NCBI RefSeq assembly: GCF_001612965.1
Contig: NZ_BDBL01000011.1
Location: forward strand, 1 to 64,000
Length of the DNA stretch: 64,000 nucleotides
From: Nocardia kruczakiae NBRC 101016
GTDB taxonomy: Bacteria > Actinomycetota > Actinomycetes > Mycobacteriales > Mycobacteriaceae
Direction of reading: 5' to 3'
The notes beneath the pieces were generated by a model. The model saw only the letters and a list, made by a program, of their open reading frames with translations. It made no database searches and was not told where the DNA came from. The position numbers were made by a program, and so were the translations under genes. Position 1 is the stretch's first letter; every line of letters begins with the position of its first letter. Below, piece after piece: positions 34,201 to 40,996 of the stretch.

Positions 34201-36190
34201 CTTGCGCTTGCTGCGCGCCATCGGCGCGGGCGCCCGTCGGGGTGTCGACGCTCTCCGGTCGCCCGGCCGGCTGATCGAGCCGACGGTTTCCGTTCGAGAC
34301 ATCCTGTCGCGAAGCATCTCCGGGCACACGATCGCCGCGCGGAGAATCCGGATGCGCACTGCCCGGCTCCGGAAAACGAGAATCGGCGGGCCTGCCTGGC
34401 TCGTGCGGCGCCGACGCGTCGTTTCGATGAGCGGGATCCCCAGTGTGCTGTAGGTCTCCTGGATTTCGCGCGCCCGACGGGTGAGCTGAGCGGGGAGGAG
34501 TGTGGGGATTGTCCGGACGCACTGGCGTGCCCGACGGCCGCTCGGTGGCGACCGGCGGACGATGCGACGAGTCGGGAACCGGCCGGACGGTGGCATCCGG
34601 CCGAGCCGGCGCATCGGTATGGCCTGGGCGAGCGGGCGTGGCCTCCGGGCGCGGAGGGGCGCCGGCGGTCGAGGGTTCGGTTGTCCGGTGCACAGGCGCA
34701 TCGGCGAGCGGCGAGCGCGGAGACTCCGGAACCCGCTGCGGCGCATGGCGATCCGGAGCGGGCGTCTGCGTATCCGGTCGCGTTGCGACGTCCGGCGCCG
34801 GGCGCGCCACAGGCATCTGTCGATCCCCTGGCGCAGCGCTCGGAGCCTGCGGTTGCGATGGTGGGGCGGAACGATCGGGTGACGGCGTCGCCGCCTGTGC
34901 TGGTGCCTGCTGATTCGTCGATCCCGGCTCGGGAGTCTGCGGCCCGCCGTTCGACCGCGCTTCGGTCGGAGGCTTGGCATCGCCGGCCTGACTCGCCCCG
35001 TTCGAGTCGGCTCGAGCCGCAAGGGATGTGTCGTGTCCGGCCGCGACAGTGGCGGCGTGATCGGCACCGTCTCCTTGGGACGCGGTGGGAGGGGCGTCTG
35101 CCTGCACGGTCCCCGGATCCGGATGGGTGCCGGAGGGATGTGTGTCGGACGGAGCCCCCACCTCCGAGGACGAAGGACGCGGGGGCGGATCGGTCGGCGA
35201 ATGCTCCGAACCGCCCGCGGCAGGCTTGTCGGGGGTCGAATCGGCATGGGGACCGGTCGTTGCATCACCGTGCGGTGTGTTGTGTGACCCCGGCTTACTG
35301 GCCAGGCCGCCTCCGGCGCCGTCCAGCAAAGTGCTGGAGTCGATCGAATGATCGGGGTTGGTCGCGAGTTGAGCCGCCGCGTTGCCGACGACGTTGGCCG
35401 GCACCTCCGCCACATTCTTGCCGACCAATCCGGCGACCAGCCCGGGTTCGGCCCCGCCGGCGAGCCGACCGGCGAGATTGCCGCCGATGCCTTCGCTCAT
35501 CGGCCCGGCCACACCCCCGGCGACGGCCCCTGCTCCCGTTGCCCGGAGGAAGCCGGCCAGATCGAACCCGTCTTGGCGGTGGCCCGCCGCCAGCTGAATA
35601 CCTTGTGCCGCAGCGTCGGTGCCCGCACCGATACCCGCGCCGATCGCCGCCTGCGTAGCCACCTTGGCGCCCACGCGCATTGCGAGACGCCGGGCTACGA
35701 AGGCCGCACCCTTGGTCGTGATCTCGGTCAGCAGTTTCTCCACCGCCGCACGAATCGTCACCTTGACAGCAGCGGCGGCCGCCACCTCGCCTACCTGCCC
35801 GGCGCCGGGAACCCACGACCACGCGGTCATCGCGACCATGACCATCGCCGAGATGTAGATGGTCAGCTTGGTGTGTTCGATGTCGGTGGCGCCGTGCTCG
35901 AGCTGCTCGGCGAAGGACTCACACGTATTGATGAGGCGTTGCAGGTCGCTGCCGTCACCACCGGAGATATCCGCCCAATAGCTCGCCATCGCCTGATGGG
36001 CTTTACCGTCGATCGCATCGAGAGCGTCAACCATCGCCTGATCGGCCGGCTTCTGCAGCTCCTTCAGCGCATTCGCCATATCCGACCAGTGTGTTGCCGC
36101 TCGTCGCATGGCGTCTTCGTCACCATCGGGCCAGTGACCGAAGAGGAAATCCGACAGGTACGGAATTTGCGGCGGCCGCCACAGTGTCAC
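28220..36190 (-). CDS. ESX-type polymorphic toxin with four effector cassettes in one frame
   Basis: One uninterrupted 2,656-codon frame from GTG 36190 (GGGGG 5 nt upstream). Residues 1-110 resemble the WXG100-like N-terminus of CpnT-type ESX toxins; 110-270 are Ala/Gly-rich and hydrophobic; 280-700 are a Pro-rich linker. Residues 712-870 hold a HELAE/YREAHAHAN domain; 1128-1293 an ADP-ribosyltransferase (R1135, STS 1176-1178, ExE 1250-1252); 1300-1600 a second Pro-rich linker; 1611-1710 an unnamed domain; 1798-1960 a papain-fold domain (C1800, H1911, D1928); 2226-2310 a ParB-like domain; 2440-2565 a RelA/SpoT-like domain. Segments 874-952 and 1962-2138 are shadows of two nested immunity genes. 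Whether a single protein is made is uncertain. The last gene of the operon follows after 2 nt. Confidence 0.75.
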   Translation of the reverse strand: MTLWRPPQIPYLSDFLFGHWPDGDEDAMRRAATHWSDMANALKELQKPADQAMVDALDAIDGKAHQAMASYWADISGGDGSDLQRLINTCESFAEQLEHGATDIEHTKLTIYISAMVMVAMTAWSWVPGAGQVGEVAAAAAVKVTIRAAVEKLLTEITTKGAAFVARRLAMRVGAKVATQAAIGAGIGAGTDAAAQGIQLAAGHRQDGFDLAGFLRATGAGAVAGGVAGPMSEGIGGNLAGRLAGGAEPGLVAGLVGKNVAEVPANVVGNAAAQLATNPDHSIDSSTLLDGAGGGLASKPGSHNTPHGDATTGPHADSTPDKPAAGGSEHSPTDPPPRPSSSEVGAPSDTHPSGTHPDPGTVQADAPPTASQGDGADHAATVAAGHDTSLAARADSNGASQAGDAKPPTEARSNGGPQTPEPGSTNQQAPAQAATPSPDRSAPPSQPQAPSAAPGDRQMPVARPAPDVATRPDTQTPAPDRHAPQRVPESPRSPLADAPVHRTTEPSTAGAPPRPEATPARPGHTDAPARPDATVRPVPDSSHRPPVATERPSGTPVRPDNPHTPPRSAHPSGARNPGDLQHTGDPAHRNDASAPHEPGRPADSRFPEPGSAHPDSPRGDRVPGDASRQDVSNGNRRLDQPAGRPESVDTPTGARADGAQQAQAVPVGVPTPARDRGADHHTAAHEEPSRPIDHRHSSDGDNAGPEQSQSGGVFRPRNPLDVAAQDKWAGEAYDTIRSSRNDVHDMVENLADVPREDGSVGFTEHEIGQVKQHLFESEHKLSVFDDDGNVVGHENRRFDADPDIAEAWMRLSRGEPLPADIKLLEHELAESNYLREHPDASYREAHAHANTKADWESDIPERTGENYQNWGEKDGPVRDLPEDGGNRDRGDLPVREQRDGTEPRAGDREDRPGRQSGGRNERPAGDESSRTHSGAEGERPELAGRGRDSSLSDPPEPSDSVVAATSVPEPGHSTSGPDLSGLDFTEREAAHKFAREHGWSIEDVVRGIRDGRLKYGNWGYERVRSDIAIDQTVYETPEVLTKEYLTEVADQRIFDPRNKRRYASLEPTVFDAGCPADQLPRHLTRDMPTSALDQAVAAVDPNGFIVGYTGDGAVPLWRDLSADSEFLDAKNALFRMDSRGPEIFSSGFASRDPNNLNIGKHVGTAGGVPDGLLSLSTSPERTVSREPGMTGDMEELAARGLVQKLPDGNFRQIRYMHELYHPYGIDVDATFHDATAHSSMKDGFAGTHQEAEILAPGGITGDTIYRIWPRELILDPDGNRVSVSVGEPIYNPHFTHLDNPRFAETHNLPEFEPLASQHNRTEPVQARDRPSEPWLSSRAPESDAPIPPHEPRRDAPTPRQEPHSVDPTPDRAPLPNRPPEHFRAPHTGESATRTPLHEGPGPHQPLHAPRQPEPRTPAPLPDNRAPESSPPDHDYGRGSSPTPPWVNSTPPRPVEHPRPAPGPVHPHAEAPSPMQPRPDMRGSTAHGHPNPPPHHPMDRPPTRSVPNHEPPRSAPRSGEAAPNHAPPHDPRQRPVPAPRDNSSSPHGPRSEGGHPQPRPLSPEVQRAQQARREREFYRNQRPEGDRVIPVRTDRDSPRPAFDVRRYPNAPGGPVTVVRLGVNVTHDGHISPHDVQRLWENAQFATDRAFNTGWRLLSGDRVLVDLVHTADPNAANIHMHVSDSPGSWHPGTPPEAIARQLHQQLGLSPESHLGLGTGSVRELSNTIAHANTDSAVESPAQHRNYGTGNLRSVERAEYQAMVEDALRDGDRFQVGADPRTNAYGRLINDGGPRVQGRGNNCLDCSLSALASFHGRPEVSAPRWPDVLPDNTIDRSSGEIHGVERAANWIGDSLHQFQDGRPLPEQFVALHDMIRQMGPGSSALVVNEWHARDLMTGELLYERDGSPTQGGTHATVIVYPRDAAGPVWWDPQAGTMSAHPPEHMVGGSLRLWFTPIPDPRGGTHGGVPHPGTGGGVPGPHLQPRAQISPVPVRDRLAGSDGPNPTGDRYGPERGHDQSGDRRGQRDGIRVPELERHDDRGRLPGGEADRPPADGVSDLPTPMAAEHQTHPGGSEHDPVRRPDPVPDRSPAGERRVPTDDRQDHVPVPAPGADGGQRHSVGGDAEQSGRGLAERGDLGELGENNGQAPTPAADPRVGDHETPHVVDGMAEQAPRPPESGPRLEDLFGADGDYTSFADEFRSATVEDLGMGDLAGLPIEERTRIEQALQVTAMVPPEQVRFTQRSVSRATSDGLSIPDLADAMAAGGWRGGPVHAVTWADGRIASLDNRRVTAARMAGLDHVPTALHAPTDRLADWPHEWDADRRARNALGVDIRELPDGRLRVGGDEGVVRYRRGQVAETWGEIALFRAAEQRSLLPGELGGSDEAPVYAAKPARAVEVELSADEVNEIATAVLDAQPTADRVLGDLQGILTEVTDGLGLRSDPPEMRGEDHRVKSPESLGRKYFTERMPEESVTDFLTRVNDVVRFSVRLPEERYLESFEATIERLKEHGYEMVDIKNFWREGNRYYGMNTTVRTPEGRLFELQFPTDASWRANKLTHEYYEVFRRLDEPIERRVHAFFSTLQINGDLGLAENLPARHDGEPSPVDTGFAKWLRKNPDEWQTYLTWLDENGRSLAWVVDQFGLDVRALTGDSFHPGKE
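28496..28873 (-). other. RelA/SpoT-like nucleotide synthetase domain (toxin cassette 4)
   Basis: Toxin residues 2440-2565. RVKSPESLGRKYF, VNDVVRFSV, FWREGNRYYGMNT and RLFELQFPTDASW are spaced as in (p)ppGpp synthetase folds, where the Asp binds metal, the YxGxN loop stacks the base and E-x-Q is catalytic. Such domains act as toxins by draining nucleotides. The fit is by eye, so moderately sure. Confidence 0.55.
29261..29515 (-). other. ParB-like domain (toxin cassette 4)
   Basis: Toxin residues 2226-2310. PPEQVRFTQRSVS, GGWRGGPVHAVTWADGRIAS and LDNRRVTAARMAG follow the layout of ParB/sulfiredoxin-like domains found in polymorphic toxins. It sits upstream of the RelA/SpoT-like domain and may be a processing or second effector domain. 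Confidence 0.5.
29779..30306 (-). CDS. YrhB-like immunity protein nested in the toxin frame
   Basis: A 175-residue protein read in the +1 phase of the toxin frame. GAGGAGG lies 5 nt before ATG 30306. MAEYRTQEQVEEYLARIFN, IGWLVQTVPTQQE, NLVIDADNGTVFEYPSW and YQIYPRQWRLSI are well-formed and unlike the low-complexity toxin-frame translation over the same bases. It resembles the YrhB/Imm35 group of immunity proteins. It directly follows the papain-fold effector domain, which it presumably neutralises. Confidence 0.7.
   Translation of the reverse strand: MAEYRTQEQVEEYLARIFNPERRFRLYPFEIGWLVQTVPTQQEIDTGQNVGMTNLVIDADNGTVFEYPSWSGMMIADDFREAKQTGRPPTAYQIYPRQWRLSIRRIQEDPNTIQYDVQILSLTDPPQENAEYQLTIDKTTFQYQPPAPMAGNVIAWAEMRSSQDGVWPNEGTWES
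30386..30823 (-). other. Papain-fold (Tox-PL-like) effector domain (toxin cassette 3)
   Basis: Toxin residues 1790-1935. GNNCLDCSLSALASFHGR has the catalytic Cys, GGTHATVIVYP the His, and VWWDPQAG the Asp, in papain-fold order. Related toxin domains act as deamidases or proteases. The substrate is unknown. Confidence 0.6.
31061..31360 (-). other. Unnamed conserved-looking domain before cassette 3
   Basis: Toxin residues 1611-1710, with VRLGVNVTHDGHISPHDVQR and NIHMHVSDSPGSWHPGT. It has dense His and Asp positions and a folded composition between a Pro-rich linker and the papain-like domain. It may be a processing domain or belong to the effector. Confidence 0.4.
32312..32809 (-). other. Pertussis-S1/pierisin-like ADP-ribosyltransferase domain (toxin cassette 2)
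   Basis: Toxin residues 1128-1293. ALFRMDSRGPEIFSSGFAS is the NAD-binding Arg segment, GLLSLSTSPER the STS motif, and HQEAEILAPGGITGDTIYRI the ExE motif and its following strand, all in the order of PT-S1, pierisin and scabin. Residue spacing supports an active enzyme. The target (protein or DNA) cannot be told. No immunity gene follows it directly. Confidence 0.7.
33337..33570 (-). CDS. Small immunity-type protein nested in the toxin frame
   Basis: A 77-residue protein in the +1 phase of the toxin frame. GGGGAG lies 6 nt before ATG 33570. MALYVIYRKTAETETEVIYR, FGSSETELNRELVIEK and a C-terminal WPGGGGIQA form a compact beta-rich protein. It follows the HELAE-type domain and is presumably its antidote. 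The toxin-frame translation of the same bases is a charged low-complexity segment. Confidence 0.65.
   Translation of the reverse strand: MALYVIYRKTAETETEVIYRFGSSETELNRELVIEKTGPAVKAADGTNDPLAMKVAGRILARKGNDPNWPGGGGIQA
33581..34057 (-). other. HELAE/YREAH effector domain (toxin cassette 1)
   Basis: Toxin residues 712-870. The core is DIKLLEHELAESNYLREHP followed by YREAHAHANTKADWE, a pattern I recall from the ends of many actinobacterial polymorphic toxins. HE and AH could be catalytic or metal-binding. The biochemical activity is not known to me. Confidence 0.5.
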
Positions 36191-36201
36191 GACAACCCCC
36201 G

Positions 36202-36528
36202 CTATGCCTTTCCGATGCCGTCCGCATTGGCGCGATCCTGGTCCTGAACGATGCCGGCCGTACCGGTGATCTTGTCACCGGTCGACTTCAGTTTGGCTGC
36301 GAGCGCGCTCAGTTCGTCGAGCGTCTGCTTGACACTGCCATCGCCTTCCTGCGGATAGTTCTTTTCGAACTCCGTGCCCGGGCGGTCCCCGCCCCAGCAG
36401 CGCCCCTCGGCATCGAGACCTTGTCGCAGCTTCTCCAAGGCGGTTTCGACTTCTTCACCCAACCGTTCGAATTGGGGTGAGATCGCGCGCAACCGCTCGG
36501 GGTCGGCAAAGAAGTCAACCACGCCCAC
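36202..36528 (-). CDS. WXG100-like protein
   Basis: A 108-residue helical protein ending 11 nt before the toxin start. Its turn CWGGDRPG lies between two helices, matching the WXG100 helix-turn-helix. It may form the secretion partner of the toxin N-terminus in the ESX route. MGVVDFFADPERLRAISPQF is its start. Confidence 0.7.
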   Translation of the reverse strand: MGVVDFFADPERLRAISPQFERLGEEVETALEKLRQGLDAEGRCWGGDRPGTEFEKNYPQEGDGSVKQTLDELSALAAKLKSTGDKITGTAGIVQDQDRANADGIGKA

Positions 36529-36613
36529 ACTCCCTCATCAGCTGCTCCGTCCTCGACTTGGACGCAGCGGTGCCGCGTCGGGTTCCACGAAATTTGTAGC
36601 GGCGCAACGGGCT

Positions 36614-37048
36614 CTACTGCTCCGGCTGCGGAAACTCCGAGAACTGCCGCCGAAGTTCTCGCATACTGGGCATGCCGGGCATGACCTCGTCGAGATCCGC
36701 CATACCGTCGATCACCGATTGAATGGGCTCGAGGAGCTTCGCACGAGCTTGTGTCACTGCCTCGACACCGCCACGGATCGCCGCGTTCAGTTCCTCTGTC
36801 AACTGTCGGGGAGTGCTGCGCCGATACGCGTCGTCCGCGATCTCGATCTCGGTGACCATCCCCGAACCGTTGACCGTCACTCGAGCAAGATTGCTCGGCG
36901 TAGTGGCACGTACCTTCAGCGCCGCGAGCTTGTGCTGGAGTTCGCCCAGTTCGCCTACCTCACGCTCGAAATCGTTCTGCATCGAGTTCAAGGTCGAGCG
37001 CAACCCATCGTTGGCCGACCGAATCTGTTCACGCTCCCACTGATTCAC
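36614..37048 (-). CDS. YbaB/EbfC-like protein of the toxin operon
   Basis: A 144-residue protein: N-terminal coiled-coil helix (ERVEREIRS-type heptads, with FEREVGELGELQHKLAALKV), a beta core (ARVTVNGSGMVTEIEIADDA) and a long C-terminal helix. GTG 37048 is used because AAAGGAG is 7 nt away. It is the second YbaB-like protein in an ESX setting in this window and may act as a chaperone of the cluster. Confidence 0.65.
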   Translation of the reverse strand: MNQWEREQIRSANDGLRSTLNSMQNDFEREVGELGELQHKLAALKVRATTPSNLARVTVNGSGMVTEIEIADDAYRRSTPRQLTEELNAAIRGGVEAVTQARAKLLEPIQSVIDGMADLDEVMPGMPSMRELRRQFSEFPQPEQ

Positions 37049-37108
37049 CACCCCGCTCCTTTCCGTTCGACCCAACGGCGGCAACGCATTTCGCTACGCA
37101 GTCGACGG

Positions 37109-37750
37109 TCACTCGGTGCCGGCGTCGTGCCCATGACGATCGAGCCACTGACGCCACAAGTCGAGCAGATCGGTTCCGGGAATTGTCATCACGGCGGCTT
37201 CACCGGGATTCACGACCACGCTCATCCCCGGACGAGGGCATATGTCCTCGAGCAGTTGCATACCTGAAATCTCCCGGCGCAGCCAAGGATTCACATCTTT
37301 GCGCAGCTGCGCGGCGGAGGAGAAGACCCTGATCTCCGGCTTACCATTCCACATCTCGATCGGCCAGCCTCGCTCACCGTTCGGATCGTCCTCGGGAAGG
37401 ATTGTGATGAACTGCTGACGGCTGAACAACTCGATGAATCTCTCGAAGGTCTGATGTCCGCGAATTGTCCGCCACATGACCAGTTCGAACTCGTTGGTCA
37501 GCGGCTGGAATGCATACTCAGGACTCGGCACATAGTCCGGGTTCAGCCATGCCCGGTTGATCTCCCCGTTCTCATCGGAGCCCCAACCACACACGTAGTC
37601 GTGCGGCCACCGCGCCTCACCGGGTTTCATGCCGGTTTCCGTGTAGTAACGGAACTTGCCGGGGTTGGCGCGCGCCCACTCGCGATCCTCATCCGTCAGC
37701 GGCGGCATGACAGACCACGGATCGAGGTATGTTCCAGTCAGTTCCAGCAT
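37109..37750 (-). CDS. Type VII secretion-associated SseB-like protein
   Basis: A 213-residue soluble protein rich in Trp and Pro. RWPHDYVCGWGSDENGEINR and NPDYVPSPEYAFQ form the first half; RVFSSAAQLRKDVNPWLRRE and SVVVNPGEAAVMTIPGTDLL the second, similar to SseB-type domains that accompany ESX toxin genes. ATG 37750 follows GGGTAGGGAA. Its role may be as an adaptor for export. Confidence 0.6.
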   Translation of the reverse strand: MLELTGTYLDPWSVMPPLTDEDREWARANPGKFRYYTETGMKPGEARWPHDYVCGWGSDENGEINRAWLNPDYVPSPEYAFQPLTNEFELVMWRTIRGHQTFERFIELFSRQQFITILPEDDPNGERGWPIEMWNGKPEIRVFSSAAQLRKDVNPWLRREISGMQLLEDICPRPGMSVVVNPGEAAVMTIPGTDLLDLWRQWLDRHGHDAGTE

Positions 37751-37823
37751 TTCCCTACCCCATGAATCGTCATCATCGAATCACTCGCAACCCCGTCCGA
37801 CAGAAGTCCGCGCGCCGAAAACG

Positions 37824-37907
37824 CTACCGCAGCCGGGATACCGGTGGCCCGTAGTCCTCAGCCCGGGCTTCGTCCTCATCGGCCCACTCCGATGGCATGA
37901 CGACCAC
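37824..37907 (-). pseudogene. Fragment duplicating the end of the 40637-40996 gene
   Basis: In this frame VVVMPSEWADEDEARAEDYG, then PPVSRLR and a stop, parallels VVLPVDWTDEDEARAEGYG, then PPKSWLT and a stop, at the end of the first gene of this operon. The rest of that gene is absent: an ATG overlapping the stop at 37965 is in another phase and stops after 30 codons. It is either a decayed duplicate or a short coding sequence starting at GTG 37907. Confidence 0.55.
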
Positions 37908-37964
37908 GTCCCGGCCGACACGCTGTGTTGTGCCGTTCGGCGCCCGCCTCCGCAGCGTAAGCGC

Positions 37965-40229
37965 TCATTTCGCATCACCGGTGTCGATTTCGATCTTCAC
38001 ACCGGCAGTGGACGGCCGCGTAGCCGCCGGAGTCGACGGGTCACTAGTCGTGGTCATCTGGCTGGGCCCCGGCGATGGGACGCTCTCCAACGGACCTACT
38101 GTGGCCAATTCCGGACCGACAGTGCGAGACTGCGGCACGCTCCCACCAAGCGGACCGACCGTCGCCAACTCGGGGCCGGGGCCGTCAGCGGGAGGCCCAT
38201 CGGGGATCTGTCCGCCGGCGCCCGGAACCGTCGTCCACAGCGGCTTCGGAGGAACGATTCCGCTCGGCGGACGCTCGGCATCCGGCGCGGACTTCCCTCC
38301 ACCTCCCGGCGGGTGGGGCATTCCACTCATCGGCATACCAGGCGCTGCAGGGGCGTTCGTACCCCCACCAGAGCCCGTGTTCGAGTTCTCGACTCGAGGC
38401 TCGACTGCGTGTCCGGGAACCGAGCCCGGCGTAGCGGTTCCCGACGGTGCCGGTGTCAACGACTGCGCCGAAGATCCCGCCGCAGAAGCACCGCCGGGAC
38501 CAGACGACCGTGCACCGCCCGAGTTCGAACCCTTCTCGTCGGACGGCCCGGTCGCGGCGGGCTCTCCCGCCTCGTCCGGCCCGGGCTTCAAGAACGGCAC
38601 ACCATCCTTGATTCCCATCGAGTACTCTTGCGGCTTACCGTCGGGCCCAGTGACTTTCGCGGTTATGGTGCCGTTCGGCGACTGTGTGACCGTGAGGTTT
38701 CCACCCAACGCGCTGAGATTTGCCAACTCTTTCGAGCCGGGCAGATTCTTCACGTCGGTCAGCTGGGAACCAGCGCCGGACAGCTGAGATCCGAGGCCGG
38801 AGATGTTGCCACCCAGCGACCCTAGACCTTGCTGAGCGATGTTCTGGATCTGGCTGAGCCCTTGCTGCAAAGTCTGAGTCAGGCCCTGCTGGACCGTTTG
38901 GCTCGCTTGACTCGCCAAGGTCGACAGGATTTGAGCCGGATTGAATTGTGTCGCAGAGGGAATGGTCGCGGACGGGACCGTGGGCGTCACGGTCGTCGGC
39001 GTAGCGGGAGTGACCGTCGACGGTGTCGTCGAGGCAGGTCCGGGAGCGGGCCCTGCGGGCGTCGAAGGCCCCGGCGAGGGCGTTTCGTTTCCAGGAGTGT
39101 CCGGCTGCGGAGGCTTTCGTATATGTCCGAACGAGTTCAACGCGTCGGTGACAACCTTCAGGTATCCCTGAATCGCGACATCGGTTTCGTGGCACAGGTT
39201 GGAGTACGCCTTGAAATAACCCTCGGCACTTTCACGAAATTGATTACGCCAGACAACGCACAGCGCCTGCGCCTTGTCGTCGAAAACCGTCATGCCGCAT
39301 CCGCTGCCATCCGCCATCGTCGAGGAATCGGTCATGTTGGGCAGGTAGTGCAGCAACCCACCCCGGTTAGGACCGAAGACGCCATTGTCGGCAAGGACCT
39401 GGATCCGCGCACGAGCGTGGTCCCCGACTCCACGACGTGCGGCATAGTTGATGATCATCGAGACGTCGTCGTTCTCACTTGCGGCGTCGTCATCGTCACG
39501 AAGGTTTATACCGATGCCGTGACTGTTGCCGTTGGTCATGTCCACGCCGTTTATGCGATGGATACCTTGGAACTTCGCGAAGGCGTCGGCTTTGCGCTGT
39601 AGACAGCTCTTGATCTCGTCGACTGCCGTACAAAGAATGTCGGGCAAAGGCTCGAGTTCATCGGAAACGTCCTCGGCCCACGTGTTCAGTTTGGCCAGCT
39701 TGTCTTGCGCGGTTTCCCCACTGGAGCCCTGCCAGCATCCTGCGAGTCGCTGTGTTGCTTGCTGCTGATCGCTGTGAGCTTGCCGGACTTTCGGAAGCGC
39801 GTTGGAGATCCTCTGAGCCGCGCCGACCAGGTGATTCAGCTGCATGGATGCCTGCAAGTTGTACAGGCGGTCCATCTCGTCTTCTTTTTTCAGAGCTGGG
39901 ATGTCTGAGGTTCCCCCCGAAAAGGCGTATCTGGCCTGAACGAGGTGGAACCAATGCAGCCATCCCTCCGATTCACGGTAAAACGGATTGAGACCGGAGT
40001 TGTATCCCGAGTTCGCGAAAGGGGCAGCGCCCTTGAGGATTCCATCTGCATCCGAGTTCGGATCGTACCGACCATCGTCGTCACCAATAGCCCGGTTGGC
40101 CGCCATATCGGACGAATCATGGTGTCCGTATCCAGCCCAATTGGCAGATCGGTCAACATCCTTCCCTCCGATGGTGACCCATGCGCCGGCGTCGCCGGCA
40201 CCCAACCCGATATTCGCCTTCTCCGCCAC
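37965..40229 (-). CDS. Large ESX-cluster scaffold/substrate protein
   Basis: A 754-residue protein starting at GTG 40229. Residues 1-370 are folded, with helices and a GCWQGSSGETAQ turn of the WxG type near 165; several cysteines occur (CHETD, CVVWRN). Residues 370-430 are Pro/Thr-rich; 440-520 are a Gln/Gly/Leu-rich heptad region (QGLTQTLQQGLSQIQNIAQQ). Residues 540-754 are a Pro/Gly/Ser-rich tail with two GPELATVGPL copies. There is no Sec signal. It is likely co-secreted with, or presents, the toxin. Its function is not known. Confidence 0.65.
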   Translation of the reverse strand: MAEKANIGLGAGDAGAWVTIGGKDVDRSANWAGYGHHDSSDMAANRAIGDDDGRYDPNSDADGILKGAAPFANSGYNSGLNPFYRESEGWLHWFHLVQARYAFSGGTSDIPALKKEDEMDRLYNLQASMQLNHLVGAAQRISNALPKVRQAHSDQQQATQRLAGCWQGSSGETAQDKLAKLNTWAEDVSDELEPLPDILCTAVDEIKSCLQRKADAFAKFQGIHRINGVDMTNGNSHGIGINLRDDDDAASENDDVSMIINYAARRGVGDHARARIQVLADNGVFGPNRGGLLHYLPNMTDSSTMADGSGCGMTVFDDKAQALCVVWRNQFRESAEGYFKAYSNLCHETDVAIQGYLKVVTDALNSFGHIRKPPQPDTPGNETPSPGPSTPAGPAPGPASTTPSTVTPATPTTVTPTVPSATIPSATQFNPAQILSTLASQASQTVQQGLTQTLQQGLSQIQNIAQQGLGSLGGNISGLGSQLSGAGSQLTDVKNLPGSKELANLSALGGNLTVTQSPNGTITAKVTGPDGKPQEYSMGIKDGVPFLKPGPDEAGEPAATGPSDEKGSNSGGARSSGPGGASAAGSSAQSLTPAPSGTATPGSVPGHAVEPRVENSNTGSGGGTNAPAAPGMPMSGMPHPPGGGGKSAPDAERPPSGIVPPKPLWTTVPGAGGQIPDGPPADGPGPELATVGPLGGSVPQSRTVGPELATVGPLESVPSPGPSQMTTTSDPSTPAATRPSTAGVKIEIDTGDAK

Positions 40230-40234
40230 CGCAG

Positions 40235-40573
40235 CTACTTTCCACCGGACGTCAGGTCGCCCGCGCTATCGAACGCCACCTTGCCGATATCACCGGCAAA
40301 CTGGGCGTCGGTGTATTGCACGACGTCCGCGCTCTGCGTGAGCGCATCTCCGAATGCTCCGCAAGCCACGGACCAATTTTTCACGACCGCCGTCACATGG
40401 TCGAAGCCTTTGATTATATCGCCGGCGATCGTCTTATAGTTTTCTCCCAGGGCATCCGGTTCCAGCATGGTCCCCCAGGAGCCGGATACGTCGGACAGCG
40501 CCTGCGCGGCGTCATGAAACGAATTCGCCTGTTGCCGAACCATTTCCGGGCTCATGCTCAGATAGTCGCTCAT
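40235..40573 (-). CDS. WXG100-like ESX protein
   Basis: A 112-residue helical protein; SGSWGTMLEPDALG gives the WxG turn between helices. GGAAGG lies 7 nt before ATG 40573. The stop is 5 nt before the next gene, so they are coupled. It may be an ESX substrate or chaperone of the large protein downstream. Confidence 0.68.
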   Translation of the reverse strand: MSDYLSMSPEMVRQQANSFHDAAQALSDVSGSWGTMLEPDALGENYKTIAGDIIKGFDHVTAVVKNWSVACGAFGDALTQSADVVQYTDAQFAGDIGKVAFDSAGDLTSGGK

Positions 40574-40636
40574 CGACTTCCTTCCCCTCTCTGTACACGT
40601 ACGAGATCGTGAGCGGGCAACTCCACTCGAACCTCG

Positions 40637-40996
40637 CTAAGTAAGCCAAGATTTCGGTGGCCCGTATCCTTCCGCTCTGGCCTCATCCTCGTCGGTCCAA
40701 TCGACCGGCAGTACGACCTCGTCCCTCGCATGCTTGGCCCCGCCGTGTTTCTCGGACCTCAGAGCCGCCGTACGTGCCAGGGCCCCCCGTGCCGATCTGT
40801 CGCGTTCCTCCCGCGCTTCCCGCGCGGCCCGCTCCTGCGGCGTCTCCGATTCGCTATGGGCTGCGCCTGCCATCTCGCCCATGCGAGCAGTCGCCGCACG
40901 AGCTCGCTCGTCGACCTCGCTCACCTCTTGCTCGGTACGCCGCAGCGCGGAGATGTGGTCGGCCGTGATGCTGTCGAGTCGCGCACGCCAACTCAC
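40637..40996 (-). CDS. Coiled-coil protein, first gene of the toxin operon
   Basis: A 119-residue charged protein. Residues 1-85 are heptad-like (ISALRRTEQEVSEVDERARA, then REAREERDRS). The C-terminus is VVLPVDWTDEDEARAEGYG then PPKSWLT, partly repeated downstream at 37824-37907. The start at GTG 40996 is tentative, since no clear ribosome-binding site is seen. No family recognised. Confidence 0.55.
   Translation of the reverse strand: MSWRARLDSITADHISALRRTEQEVSEVDERARAATARMGEMAGAAHSESETPQERAAREAREERDRSARGALARTAALRSEKHGGAKHARDEVVLPVDWTDEDEARAEGYGPPKSWLT

Noticed and set aside
34018..35658. 546-codon plus-strand frame opposite the toxin linker
   Set aside because: Mirrors the Pro-rich linker as Arg/Ala/Gly-rich sequence; no domain.
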